NCBI GenBank assembly: GCA_049115735.1
Contig: JAGDZP010000002.1
Span: 62,001-126,000 of the forward strand
DNA: 64,000 nucleotides
Source: CAXBNB01 sp049115735
GTDB taxonomy: Bacteria > Bacteroidota > Bacteroidia > Cytophagales > Cyclobacteriaceae
Direction: 5' to 3'
Shown: piece after piece, positions 26,090-35,670 of the stretch
Layout: every line of letters begins with the position of its first letter
How positions within the stretch are numbered: position 1 is the stretch's first letter
The notes under the pieces: generated by a model
Seen by the model: the letters and a program-made list of their open reading frames with translations, nothing else
Told to the model about the DNA's origin: nothing
Databases searched by the model: none
Translations under genes and position numbers: made by a program

Positions 26090-26137
26090 ATTTTTTCCGT
26101 CCTTACGGGAGATACATACCGGTATTTAAGATTCTAA

Positions 26138-26175
26138 AGGTTGGGATTATAAGGTTGAAATCGTAATCCCAATCT
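26138..26175. terminator. Inverted repeat after recA, possible terminator
   Basis: AGGTTGGGATTA (26138-26149) pairs with TAATCCCAATCT (26164-26175), 12 bp with one G-U pair and a 14-nt loop. It lies 49 bp after the recA stop. No U-tract follows, so it may be an RNA-stabilising or processing hairpin rather than a true intrinsic terminator. Confidence 0.4.
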
Positions 26176-26234
26176 CCTTCCTAAAGCGAGTTATAATTGT
26201 TGGCTCAAGAGATTTTCTGAGCGATTAAATTATA

Positions 26235-26242
26235 TACTTTTG
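26235..26242 (+). promoter_or_regulatory. Candidate -7 element of valS
   Basis: TACTTTTG matches TAnnTTTG and is followed by GCAGA, as at many Bacteroidota promoters. It lies 92 bp upstream of the valS ATG, leaving an 85-nt leader. The -33 region has only a T-rich stretch (TTTTC). Confidence 0.45.
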
Positions 26243-26334
26243 CAGATTCATTTATAGTCATGTGTGTGAGGTCTCATAAAGAAATTACTCCTTGTGCTAT
26301 TTTTTTAAGTATTAAGAATCTGTAGACTAATTCA

Positions 26335-28965
26335 ATGGCCTTATCCGCTAAATACAATCCCCAGGAAGTAGAGTCAAAAATATATAAGGAGTGGATGGAA
26401 AAGGGTTTTTTCCATTCAGAGCCCAATCCAGACAAGGAGCCCTTTACGATCATCATGCCGCCACCCAATGTGACCGGAGTGTTGCACATGGGGCATATGT
26501 TGAACAATACGATTCAGGACGTGCTCATCAGAAAGGCACGGATGGAAGGTAAAGAAGCATGCTGGGTACCAGGAACGGATCACGCATCTATTGCAACTGA
26601 GGCTAAGGTTGTAGGTCTTCTAAGAGAAAAGGGAATTACCAAAGCAGATATTTCACGCGATGAATTTTTGGATCATGCACATGCCTGGAAGGAAAAGTAC
26701 GGAGGAATAATCTTCGATCAGCTCAAAAAACTGGGAGCTTCTTGTGACTGGGAGAGAACATTTTTTACCATGTCTCCCAAACTATCTAAAGCTGTCACCG
26801 ACAGTTTTGTAAAACTGCATCAAAGAGGATACATATACCGAGGCTATAAAATGGTCAATTGGGATCCAACTGCTCAAACGACTATTTCCAATGAGGAAGT
26901 GATTTATAAGGAGGTAGACTCAGCGCTGTATTATGTCAATTATCAAGTTGAAGGTGAAGATGGTTTTGTAACCATTGCTACGACACGTCCTGAGACTATT
27001 TTGGGTGATACTGCTATATGTATAAATCCGAATGATGAGCGATACGCTCACCTAAAAGGAAAGCGAGCCATTGTGCCATTGGTGAACAGGTCTATTCCAA
27101 TTATTGAGGATGACTATGTTGACTTAGAATTTGGTACGGGATGCTTGAAAGTGACTCCAGCCCATGATACCAATGACTATGAACTAGGCCAGAAGCATAA
27201 TTTAGAGACGATTGATATCTTAAATGATGATGGCACCTTGTCTGAGGCCGCACAATTTTTTGTAGGTGAGGATCGAGAAAAGGCCAGAAAGCTCATATCG
27301 AAGGAACTCAAGTCCCTAGGCAATCTCGTAAAGGTTGAAAACCTAAAGAACAAAGTGGGATTTTCAGAAAGAAACCCTGATACGGTTGTGGAACCTAAGT
27401 TATCCCTGCAGTGGTACCTGAATATGGAGGAGATAGTGAAGCCCGCTCTCGAAAATGTAATGAATGATGAGATCAGGTTTTATCCACCGAAATTCAAGAA
27501 TACATATAGGCACTGGTTAGAAAATATAAGAGACTGGCCGATTTCAAGACAGCTTTGGTGGGGACAGCAAATTCCCGCATACTACTATGGTGATGAAGGA
27601 GTGGCTATAGCTGCTACTAAAGAAGAAGGACTTGAAATCGCACGAACTGAAAGTGGTAACGAGAATCTACAATTGGACGACCTTACCCAGGAGGAAGATG
27701 TCGTGGATACCTGGTTTAGTTCATGGTTGGTGCCTATTTCCGGTTTTGATGGTTTTGAAAACCCGGGAAATAAGGAAATAAACTATTATTATCCGACTTC
27801 CATCTTGGTAACAGGATGGGATATCATCTTTTTCTGGGTGGCCAGGATGATTTTTGCCGGCTATCAATTTATGGATGATAAGCCTTTCAAAAAGGTTTAT
27901 TTCACCGGAATGGTTAGGGATCTTCAAAGAAGGAAGATGTCCAAGTCACTGGGGAATTCTCCTGATGCACTGGCACTAATCGATAAATATGGTGCTGACG
28001 GAGTAAGAGTGGGAATGCTCTTGAGCTCGGCTGCAGGAAATGATTTGTTGTTTGATGAAAAACTTTGTGAGCAGGGAAGGAATTTTTCTACTAAAATATG
28101 GAACGCCTTCAGGCTGGTAAAAAATTGGGAGATAGTAGAGGGCGAATCAGATGCGAAGAACGGTCTGGCTATAGATTGGTTTGAGGCAAGGTACAACCAG
28201 GTGCTTGAAGAAGTGGAAGACAATTTTTCAAAGTTTAGGCTGTCTGATGCACTGATGTCTGTGTACAAACTAATATGGGATGACTTCTGCTCTTGGTATC
28301 TGGAAATGATTAAACCCGATTTTGGCAAACCAATTGACAGTGTGACGCATGCGGCTACTATGTCATTTTTTGAGAGATTAATGACATTGGTTCATCCGTA
28401 TATGCCATTTATTTCCGAGGAAATCTGGCAGCACATAAAAGACAGGGAATCTGATGATTACGCTATTGTTGCCGAATGGCCAAAAGCTAGCAAATATGAC
28501 CAACAGCTTATTGACCTTGCTTCGAAATCATTCGAACTGATTTCCAGCATCCGAAATATTAGAAACTCAAATGGGATTTCTTTCAAACAAGAGTTGGAAG
28601 TATTTGTGAAGTCTCAGTCATTTGCTGACTACTCAAGGTTTAGTGAAACAATCTCCAGGTTGTGTAATCTTTCTGGCTTTGAACAATGCAAGGAAGGCCC
28701 AGAAAATTCAATCAGCTTTACCTTGGGTTCAGATGAATTCTTTATCCCTGCTGAAGGGAATGTGGATACTGAAAAGGAAAAAGAAGAGCTTCAAAAAGAG
28801 TTGGACTATACCAAAGGCTTTCTTAATTCTATCAACAAAAAACTGGGTAACGAACGATTTGTAAATAATGCTCCAGCCAATGTGGTGGCCGTTGAACAAA
28901 AGAAAAAGGCCGACGCTGAATCTAAGATCAGTATGCTTGAAGCCAAGCTAAAGGCACTGGGCTGA
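26335..28965 (+). CDS. valS: Valine-tRNA ligase
   Basis: Class I aminoacyl-tRNA synthetase that charges tRNA(Val) and edits threonyl-tRNA(Val). 876 residues, the normal size. The HIGH signature is in PPPNVTGVLHMGHM (H51-M-G-H54) and the KMSKS signature is at 534-538. The editing domain is seen in TTRPETILGDTAICINP and VTPAHDTNDYELG. The anticodon-binding helical domain starts near 600, and a C-terminal coiled-coil arm (about 810-876, KKKADAESKISMLEAKL) closes the protein. The start ATG has an AT-rich leader with a candidate promoter upstream. Confidence 0.98.
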   Translation: MALSAKYNPQEVESKIYKEWMEKGFFHSEPNPDKEPFTIIMPPPNVTGVLHMGHMLNNTIQDVLIRKARMEGKEACWVPGTDHASIATEAKVVGLLREKGITKADISRDEFLDHAHAWKEKYGGIIFDQLKKLGASCDWERTFFTMSPKLSKAVTDSFVKLHQRGYIYRGYKMVNWDPTAQTTISNEEVIYKEVDSALYYVNYQVEGEDGFVTIATTRPETILGDTAICINPNDERYAHLKGKRAIVPLVNRSIPIIEDDYVDLEFGTGCLKVTPAHDTNDYELGQKHNLETIDILNDDGTLSEAAQFFVGEDREKARKLISKELKSLGNLVKVENLKNKVGFSERNPDTVVEPKLSLQWYLNMEEIVKPALENVMNDEIRFYPPKFKNTYRHWLENIRDWPISRQLWWGQQIPAYYYGDEGVAIAATKEEGLEIARTESGNENLQLDDLTQEEDVVDTWFSSWLVPISGFDGFENPGNKEINYYYPTSILVTGWDIIFFWVARMIFAGYQFMDDKPFKKVYFTGMVRDLQRRKMSKSLGNSPDALALIDKYGADGVRVGMLLSSAAGNDLLFDEKLCEQGRNFSTKIWNAFRLVKNWEIVEGESDAKNGLAIDWFEARYNQVLEEVEDNFSKFRLSDALMSVYKLIWDDFCSWYLEMIKPDFGKPIDSVTHAATMSFFERLMTLVHPYMPFISEEIWQHIKDRESDDYAIVAEWPKASKYDQQLIDLASKSFELISSIRNIRNSNGISFKQELEVFVKSQSFADYSRFSETISRLCNLSGFEQCKEGPENSISFTLGSDEFFIPAEGNVDTEKEKEELQKELDYTKGFLNSINKKLGNERFVNNAPANVVAVEQKKKADAESKISMLEAKLKALG

Positions 28966-29000
28966 TTGGTAATTGATAAGTGAATCCTGAGGGAGATGGA

Positions 29001-30548
29001 TTATTCCCAAGGCACCAATTTAGAAGCATAATAATCTATGCCCAATGCTTCGAATCTTGCCTTTTGTTTCCCTAGCCTCATCTTATACTCATCCCAGTTT
29101 CTTGACGATTTAGGTGTCCATCCTATTTCTGCTATTCCAGGTAGGCGAGGAAACACAAGGTACTCCAGCTCGTCCATATTCGTTACGGTTTCGGTCCACA
29201 ATGGAGCCTCAACACCAATGATGTTTTCACGAGGAATATCCTCTGCGATATCCACCGGATCCCAGATGTAAGCACTGTCCACTTCGGTATAGCCAGCCCA
29301 GTGCAAGCCCAAGTGAGTAGTTGAATCATATTGCATATCCAGGTAAGCATTGGTAGCGGGTGATACCAAGACCTTAGCGCCCTGTGCTACCCCCATTTTG
29401 GCATTTTCGACTTTTGCCCACCACTGGACGACAGAACTCGGTTCTAGCTTGGCATGTGCTATTTCATCCCAGCCCATAACGGTCTTGCCATATTTCTTAA
29501 CTATGTCCTGAGCTCGTTCTATAAACGGAACATAATCTTCCATCGCAGTTACATGCGATTCATCTCCGCCAATATGGATGTAAGGTCCGGGAGTCATTTG
29601 AGCCAATTCTCTAATCACATCATCAACAAATTGATAAGTCACTTCCTTGTCAGTACACAAGGTGCTGAATCCTACTTCCGTACCCGTATATAGTTCGGTG
29701 GCCTGACCATCACAATTGAGTTCGGCGTAAGATGCTAATGCTGCATTGGTATGGCCAGGCATGTCAATCTCAGGTACAACAGTGACGAACCTTTCAGATG
29801 CGTATTCTACAATATCCTTGTATTCTTCCTGGGTATAAAATCCGCCCTCGGTTCCTCCTACTTCTTTTGACGAACCCACTACTGTCAAATTTGGCCAGGA
29901 CTTTATTTCAACACGCCATCCCTGGTCATCGGACAAATGAAGATGCAGAGTATTCATCTTATACATTGAAAGCAGGTCAATATACCTTTTCACATCTTCT
30001 ACAGTAAAAAAGTGCCTTGCAACATCCAGCATAGTTCCCCTGTATTGGTACTCTGGTGCATCCTCGATCTTGCCACTAGCAATGGCCGATAATTTGTCCT
30101 CTTCTTTTGAAGTTGTGGGTTGAATAGGTATTAGCTGTCTCAGCGTCTGGATGGCATAGAATATACCTTGCGGATCAGCTGCTGAAAGTTCTACAGACTT
30201 TTCGTCTATTGTTATTTCGTATCCTTCGACAGATGTGGACTTACCTTTTAGATTCAAATAAATCCCTGAATGGGTTGTCGCCTCTGCAAACTGTATTTCG
30301 ACCTCTATTCCTGTCGATTTATTTATTATGTCTTTCAGATATTCCCCAAGGAAGTTTAGGCTTTTGTTTTCTAAATAAATGATTGATTCCTGGGTAAGCA
30401 CATAAGATGACCCTGTTGCAGACGTTGATAAAGGTTTTGGGATAATGCTCTCCTGGGATAGATCTTTTGCAGGTCGAGGGGTGGTCGAACAAGCGGCTGC
30501 AATTGTTATCAATAACAACAGGAAGGAGTTGGCTGGCGAATATTTCAT
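29001..30548 (-). CDS. GH20 beta-N-acetylhexosaminidase lipoprotein
   Basis: 515 residues. The signal peptide ends in a lipobox with Cys20 (ITIAAACSTTP), so it is anchored in the outer membrane or periplasm. Residues 30-165 form the GH20b-like N-terminal domain and 168-510 the catalytic barrel. The barrel carries RGTMLDVARHFFTVEDVKRY, NTLHLHLSDDQGWRVEI and the catalytic pair D329-E330 in YIHIGGDESHV. GH20 enzymes remove terminal GlcNAc or GalNAc by substrate-assisted catalysis. It is transcribed away from the sulfatase island, sharing the 196-bp divergent gap with the first DUF1080 gene. Confidence 0.94.
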   Translation of the reverse strand: MKYSPANSFLLLLITIAAACSTTPRPAKDLSQESIIPKPLSTSATGSSYVLTQESIIYLENKSLNFLGEYLKDIINKSTGIEVEIQFAEATTHSGIYLNLKGKSTSVEGYEITIDEKSVELSAADPQGIFYAIQTLRQLIPIQPTTSKEEDKLSAIASGKIEDAPEYQYRGTMLDVARHFFTVEDVKRYIDLLSMYKMNTLHLHLSDDQGWRVEIKSWPNLTVVGSSKEVGGTEGGFYTQEEYKDIVEYASERFVTVVPEIDMPGHTNAALASYAELNCDGQATELYTGTEVGFSTLCTDKEVTYQFVDDVIRELAQMTPGPYIHIGGDESHVTAMEDYVPFIERAQDIVKKYGKTVMGWDEIAHAKLEPSSVVQWWAKVENAKMGVAQGAKVLVSPATNAYLDMQYDSTTHLGLHWAGYTEVDSAYIWDPVDIAEDIPRENIIGVEAPLWTETVTNMDELEYLVFPRLPGIAEIGWTPKSSRNWDEYKMRLGKQKARFEALGIDYYASKLVPWE

Positions 30549-30744
30549 TGAAAAAGGGCTTTGACGTTTGGCTATGTAAATTCAAATATAATGCTATAGA
30601 AGAAAGATGATATTTATAATTCATTTCTTTATTATGGCATGGAATATTTAGAATCCAGTGAAAAACATCTATTTGATTATTCTTCATTCATTCCAAACCT
30701 CATATATTACAGATTATTTTCAACTAAAATCAATACATCAAGTC

Positions 30745-31359
30745 ATGAAAAAATATTCCATCATTGTTGTTGCCGCTTTGATCCTTTGTCTTACATCTAA
30801 TGCAAATAGTCAGCAAATAGATCTTTTTAACGGAAAGAATCTAGATGGTTGGGTCATTGAAAATGGCGGGCAGTTTTCTGTTGCAGATGGCGTCATCAAG
30901 CTGAACAAAGGTACGGGCTGGTTGCGTTCGGAAAAGAAGTATAGTGATTTCGTAATGACCATGGAGTTTCGCTTTATGGAGAAGGAATCAAATAGTGGAA
31001 TCTATGTGAGGATACCTTCTAACAAAGAAGGTGAAAACGACGGATGGCCAGCGTCATATTATCAAATGCAGTGCAAAGATGACACGACCACAGTAGCCAG
31101 TCACCTGGGTCACATGCTTTTCGGAGGGGTGCCAGATTTCGATTTTATTTCCAGCCATGAAAACATAAAAAAGGCCTACAAACCTGTAGGAGAATGGCAT
31201 ACTTATGAGATCACATGCAAGAAGGGAACGCTGGTTGCCAGGTTGAATGGTGAAATCATTACTATCGCGATGAATGTACAAACACCTGAGGGTTATGTGG
31301 GCATCCAGGGAGAGCATGGCACTCTCGAATTCCGCAAGATTGCTGTAGAAATTCTTTAA
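30745..31359 (+). CDS. DUF1080 (3-keto-disaccharide hydrolase-type) secreted protein
   Basis: About 204 residues from the ATG at 30745, which opens a signal peptide (MKKYSIIVVAALILCLTSNA). The open frame extends to 30658, but that part is unlikely to be translated. The fold is a concanavalin-like jelly roll: LFNGKNLDGWVIENGGQFSV, then FVMTMEFRFMEKESNSGIYV, and WHTYEITCKKGTLVARLNGE at the C-terminus. Some DUF1080 members hydrolyse 3-keto-glycosides, and others are binding modules. It is separated by 1 bp from the next DUF1080 gene, so the two are translated together. Confidence 0.86.
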   Translation: MKKYSIIVVAALILCLTSNANSQQIDLFNGKNLDGWVIENGGQFSVADGVIKLNKGTGWLRSEKKYSDFVMTMEFRFMEKESNSGIYVRIPSNKEGENDGWPASYYQMQCKDDTTTVASHLGHMLFGGVPDFDFISSHENIKKAYKPVGEWHTYEITCKKGTLVARLNGEIITIAMNVQTPEGYVGIQGEHGTLEFRKIAVEIL

Positions 31360-31360
31360 T

Positions 31361-32104
31361 ATGAAAGCGTTCAATCTTATTTTCGTTCTGTTAATGTTCG
31401 CCTGTCAGGCGAAAAAGGATACTCCTAAAGAATCCGATGCTCCAAAAGGCCAAAAAGAAACGGTTTCTACTGAAACGGTAATTTTTGATGGAACATCTTT
31501 GGATGGTTGGAAGAATTACGGAGGGGGAAAGTTCTTTGTTGAGGATGGCGCCATCGTAGGGGAGGCTGCCATGGGATTTCCCAATAGCTTTATGGCTACC
31601 GAAAAAATGTATCAGGATTTTGAATTGGAGGTCGATGTATTGATTGATTCTCTTCTGAATTCCGGCATTCAAATACGGAGCAATGTCTATCCGGTAGAAA
31701 CCAAGACTATAAGATGGGGTGGACGTTTCAAAGAGGATGGTAGCAAGGACGTCAAGGAAAGAACCTGGGAAGCCGGACGGTTTTGGGGATACCAGGTAGA
31801 GATCGATCCCTCAAGTGGATGGAGTGCGACATTGTATGAAGAAGGCGGAAGAGGCTTTTTGCATACTCCCGGAGTAAAGGAAGACGCACTTGATGCCTTC
31901 AAAAAAGGAGAATGGAACCATTTCCGAATTAGGGTAAAAGGAGATCATTTTCAAACCTGGTTGAATGGTGTGGCTGTCGCTGATCTGAACGATGATTTCA
32001 CAAAGACTGGCTACATTGCTTTGCAACTTCATGGGATTGGCAAAAACGAGAAGAAGATAGGGCAAAAGGTTCGTTGGAAGAATTTTAAATTAGTCGAGTT
32101 GTAG
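31361..32104 (+). CDS. DUF1080 lipoprotein
   Basis: 247 residues. The start ATG is 1 bp after the previous stop. The signal peptide ends in a lipobox (LLMFACQAKKD), giving a lipid-anchored protein. After a charged linker the jelly roll begins with IFDGTSLDGWKNYGGGKFFV, then FELEVDVLIDSLLNSGIQIR, and ends WNHFRIRVKGDHFQTWLNGV. It is about 40 residues longer than its neighbour, with an extra loop containing RWGGRFKEDGSKD. The pair looks like an ancient duplication. A role in trimming or binding a carbohydrate product of the island is inferred. Confidence 0.86.
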   Translation: MKAFNLIFVLLMFACQAKKDTPKESDAPKGQKETVSTETVIFDGTSLDGWKNYGGGKFFVEDGAIVGEAAMGFPNSFMATEKMYQDFELEVDVLIDSLLNSGIQIRSNVYPVETKTIRWGGRFKEDGSKDVKERTWEAGRFWGYQVEIDPSSGWSATLYEEGGRGFLHTPGVKEDALDAFKKGEWNHFRIRVKGDHFQTWLNGVAVADLNDDFTKTGYIALQLHGIGKNEKKIGQKVRWKNFKLVEL

Positions 32105-32184
32105 TTTCTTTTAGGTATTTTAGATTTCAATTTAGCTAATGTCGGTTCGAAGGATGAAGCCAAGGCTTAACAGAATAAGCCTCA

Positions 32185-32637
32185 ATGAAAGGTTATATAG
32201 GCAATTTCTATTTAAACTATGATGACCCTCTATACCGGATAAGTATAATAGTCATTCTTTGTTTGGTCGTCACGAAACTGGCAGCTCAAAAGAATCAGCC
32301 GCCGAACATCATTTTTATTTTGACTGATGATCAGGGATGGACGCACACATCACACCGTCCGCCAAGAAGTGCAGTCAGGAAGGGAGAATACAAACTCATC
32401 AAATACTGGAGCAAGGAAAATAAATATAAAGGCACCCCGAAGGTGCAGTTGTTTGATATCGCAAATGACTTGAGTGAACGAAAAGACCTTTCTAAAGACC
32501 AACCTGAAAAGACCAGAGAATTGGCAGCCTTACTGTATGAATTTATTAATGAGAGCAATTCTTTAGTGGAAGAAGGGATGTTGAAAGTGCAGTATGCCGT
32601 ATTCCAGAGGTTTTGGGAGTTAGATAGTAAAACTTGA
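32185..32637 (+). pseudogene. Internally deleted sulfatase gene
   Basis: The 150-codon frame joins the first and last parts of a type I sulfatase. Residues 15-55 are a hydrophobic leader and the start of the fold (PPNIIFILTDDQGWTHTS). The next residues jump straight to the C-terminal region (RPPRSAVRKGEYKLIKYW and QLFDIANDLSERKDL). About 300-350 residues are missing, including the C-x-S/P-x-R active site and the second half of the metal site. The join lies near 32342-32358 inside CACACATCACACC, a short repeat that could have promoted the deletion. The frame is still open, so a small inactive protein could be made. Confidence 0.8.
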
Positions 32638-32761
32638 ACCTCTCTAAGTTTTAAGCTATCGATTGGTTGATCCCTTGATCCAATTCGACTAAATTCCAAT
32701 TCAAAATTATGTAGTTGTTTTAAAACCATATTATCCTAATACAAACCAATTATAAATTATT

Positions 32762-34117
32762 ATGACAAGAAGAGCGCCTTTTGCAATTTTAATTTTTGGA
32801 ATAGTTATGATGTTCATAGGCTGTGTGTCTAGTAACTCTAGCTCACCAAATGTAATTATTATTTACACTGACGATCAAGGATCTATTGATCTCAATATTT
32901 ATGGGGCAAAAGATTTGCAGACACCTCACATGGATGCCCTGGCAAAGAGTGGTTTGCGTTTTACGCAATTTTATGGGGCTCCAGTTTGCTCACCTTCCAG
33001 AGCAGGACTGATGACTGGAAAGACTCCCCAACGAGCAGGTGTTCCAGGCAATATTCCGTCAGTGCCTATTACTACAAAAGGATTAAAGGGCTCTCAATAT
33101 ACTATGGCCGAGATGTTCAAGGAAGCCGGATATAAGACGGCACACATTGGTAAGTGGCATCTGGGAGATCAGGAAGGAATGCTACCGAATGATCAGGGAT
33201 TTGACTATTCATTTGGACACCATGTAGGCTGTATTGATAACTATTCTCATTTCTACTATTGGAGGGGTCCTAACCGACATGACCTATATAGAAACGGAAA
33301 AGAAGTGTTTTATGATGGTGAATTCTTCCCAAGCCTCATGGTGCAGGAGGCATCAGAATTTCTCGATAAGAATAAAGAAGAACCATTTTTCATTTACTAC
33401 GCAATGAACACGCCCCATTATCCTTATCAAGGCACACCTGAATGGCTTAAATATTACCAGGAAAAAGGGGTTGAGTATCCAAGGGATCTATATGCAGCAT
33501 TCCTGTCCACACAGGATGACAAAATTGGGGAACTGATCTCAAAATTGAAATCCTTGAATTTGTATGAAAACACAATTATTGTTTTTCAATCAGACAATGG
33601 ATACTCAACAGAAGAAAGGGCATTTTTTGGTGGAGGAAACGCTGGGCCGTATCGTGGGGCAAAATCTTGTTTATTCGAAGGAGGGTTTAGAGTCCCGGCT
33701 GCCATCAGTTGGCCGGGGAATATTCCAGCAGATCAGGTTAGAGGTCAATTCGCAGTAAACGCCGACTGGATGCCAACATTGGCAGAGTTGTGTGGGCTGG
33801 AGCTGGAATTAAAGGATCTAGATGGTAAAAGTTTGTTGCCAGTAATTAATAATAGCAGTGCTAAGAGCCAGCACAATGAGATATTCAGTTGGCAGCATGG
33901 AAAGCAATGGGCTACACGGTCGGGAAAATGGAAGCTACTTGGTAATCCTGTAGACAAGAGCAAAAAGGCTCCATTAGGCGAAGAGGACAAGTTGTTTTTA
34001 GTTGATCTCGAAAATGACCCTGGAGAGATGACCAATTTAGCTGATCAATATCCGGAAATAGTAAATAAGCTAAATCTTCAATACCAAAATTGGTTGGCAA
34101 GAAATACTTCTCAATAA
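32762..34117 (+). CDS. Sulfatase lipoprotein, arylsulfatase A-like
   Basis: 451 residues. The lipobox gives Cys21 (MMFIGCVSS) as the lipid anchor. The type I sulfatase signature is C76-S-P-S-R in APVCSPSRAGLMTGKTPQRAG. Metal ligands are D37-D38 (YTDDQG) and the later FQSDNGYS. Other fold residues are HIGKWHLGD and FFIYYAMNTPHYPYQGTP. The Cys must be converted to formylglycine. It is followed by another sulfatase after 27 bp, so at least two sulfatases are made from one transcript. The sulfated target sugar cannot be told from motifs. Confidence 0.93.
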   Translation: MTRRAPFAILIFGIVMMFIGCVSSNSSSPNVIIIYTDDQGSIDLNIYGAKDLQTPHMDALAKSGLRFTQFYGAPVCSPSRAGLMTGKTPQRAGVPGNIPSVPITTKGLKGSQYTMAEMFKEAGYKTAHIGKWHLGDQEGMLPNDQGFDYSFGHHVGCIDNYSHFYYWRGPNRHDLYRNGKEVFYDGEFFPSLMVQEASEFLDKNKEEPFFIYYAMNTPHYPYQGTPEWLKYYQEKGVEYPRDLYAAFLSTQDDKIGELISKLKSLNLYENTIIVFQSDNGYSTEERAFFGGGNAGPYRGAKSCLFEGGFRVPAAISWPGNIPADQVRGQFAVNADWMPTLAELCGLELELKDLDGKSLLPVINNSSAKSQHNEIFSWQHGKQWATRSGKWKLLGNPVDKSKKAPLGEEDKLFLVDLENDPGEMTNLADQYPEIVNKLNLQYQNWLARNTSQ

Positions 34118-34144
34118 ATTGATAAAGCAACTAAACTTCTAAAG

Positions 34145-35539
34145 ATGAAACTTGCTCAGGTGTTAATTCTAAGCGTATTTACGGCATTGGTGTCCTGCAA
34201 CCAAAATACTGCTTCAGACAGGAAGCCTAACATGGTATTCATACTAGCGGATGATTGCAGCTACTGGGATTTGGGTGTTTATGGAAGTAAAGATGCAATT
34301 ACACCCAATATTGACCAACTTGCTGCAGAGGGTATTAAATTTGATAAAGCCTATCAAGCGGCTCCAATGTGCTCTCCAACACGGCACAATTTGTATACAG
34401 GTTTGTATCCTGTAAAGACTGGTGCCTACCCAAATCATACTACCGCCAAAGCAGGCACAAAAAGTATCGTGCAATATTTGAAGCCTCTCGGATATAGGGT
34501 CGCACTTGCCGGGAAGTCACATGTATCACCAAAAGAAGTTTTCCCCTTTGAGTATTTAAAGGGATTGAAAGATGGTGATTTTAGCCCTATAAGAGAGTTT
34601 GTAAAAAATGCCGATTCCAAGGATGAACCATTTTGTCTGTTCGTTTGCTCCAAGCAGCCCCATACTCCCTGGGATAAAGGAGATCCAAGTCTTTTTCCTC
34701 CTAAAGCCTTATCACTGCCTGCTTTTTTTGTTGATACCCAAGATACGAGGGAAAATTATTCAAATTACCTGGCTGAAATCAATTACCTCGATGGTCAGGT
34801 CGGAGAGGTAATGAGCATATTGAAAGAAAATGGTCAGGATGATAATACACTTGTAATCTTTTCAAGCGAACAAGGAAATAGCTTTCCTTTTGCCAAATGG
34901 ACATGCTATGATGTAGGAGTACGTTCTGCATTTATTGCCAAGTGGCCAGGCAAAATTAAGCCTGCATCTGTATCAAATGCTATGATTGAGTATTCCGATG
35001 TGGTACCCACATTTGTAGAAATTGCAGGAGGAACTCCAGTTCAGAATTTAGACGGTAAGAGCCTTGTGAATTTGTTCCTGGGAAAGGCATCACATCATAA
35101 AGACTACTCTTACAGCCTTCAAACAACCAGAGGTATCAATAACGGGAGTGAGCATTATGGGATTCGATCCATTGTTTCCGATCGGTACAGGTATATTCTC
35201 AACCTCACACCAGGCGTAGCTTTCAAGAACAACATCACACATAAGGAGACGTGGTGGAAAACTTGGCAATCTGTAGCTGAAAATGATGAGAAGGCTGCTA
35301 GTTTGGTGAAAAAGTATCAGCATCGCCCTCAACATGAATTATACGATGTGATCGAAGACCCATACTGTATGAATAATTTGGCAGAAATTCCAGAATTTGA
35401 AGATATCAAAAATACGTTGCACTCAAAGCTTCTAGCCTGGATGGATGAGTGTGGCGACAAAGGTCAACAAACAGAGATGGAAGCTAAGCTCCATATGCCT
35501 AAATTTATTAAGCAAGCTAAGAGCAAAAACCAAAACTAA
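34145..35539 (+). CDS. Sulfatase lipoprotein (CSPTR type)
   Basis: 464 residues. Lipobox Cys18 (TALVSCNQN). The active-site signature is C76-S-P-T-R in APMCSPTRHNLYTGLYPVKT. The first metal ligands are in ILADDCSYWDLGVYG, where a Cys replaces the more common Gln, and the second pair is replaced by FSSEQGNSFPFAKWT, so the usual D-N/H-G motif reads SEQG. AGKSHVSPKE stands where other sulfatases have GKWHLG. This resembles the heparan N-sulfatase (sulfamidase)-like branch. It lies 27 bp after the previous sulfatase. Confidence 0.9.
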   Translation: MKLAQVLILSVFTALVSCNQNTASDRKPNMVFILADDCSYWDLGVYGSKDAITPNIDQLAAEGIKFDKAYQAAPMCSPTRHNLYTGLYPVKTGAYPNHTTAKAGTKSIVQYLKPLGYRVALAGKSHVSPKEVFPFEYLKGLKDGDFSPIREFVKNADSKDEPFCLFVCSKQPHTPWDKGDPSLFPPKALSLPAFFVDTQDTRENYSNYLAEINYLDGQVGEVMSILKENGQDDNTLVIFSSEQGNSFPFAKWTCYDVGVRSAFIAKWPGKIKPASVSNAMIEYSDVVPTFVEIAGGTPVQNLDGKSLVNLFLGKASHHKDYSYSLQTTRGINNGSEHYGIRSIVSDRYRYILNLTPGVAFKNNITHKETWWKTWQSVAENDEKAASLVKKYQHRPQHELYDVIEDPYCMNNLAEIPEFEDIKNTLHSKLLAWMDECGDKGQQTEMEAKLHMPKFIKQAKSKNQN

Positions 35540-35601
35540 GATACAAGACTGAAATGTTTTTCCTCAATGATACAAAGGCGTAAAATTTATCTAGTAGGAA
35601 A

Positions 35602-35622
35602 GGCAGACAGCACAGGATAATT
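35602..35622 (+). repeat. Intergenic 17-bp repeat, copy 1
   Basis: CAGACAGCACAGGATAAT lies in the gap before the 35671 gene, about 50 bp from its start. Similar sequences occur at 36810-36827 and 44492-44508. See the corresponding finding for the comparison. Confidence 0.45.
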
Positions 35623-35670
35623 CTCAATTGGAGAGAGAATAGTTTTAGAGATTCTTAAAAACAAAAAACT

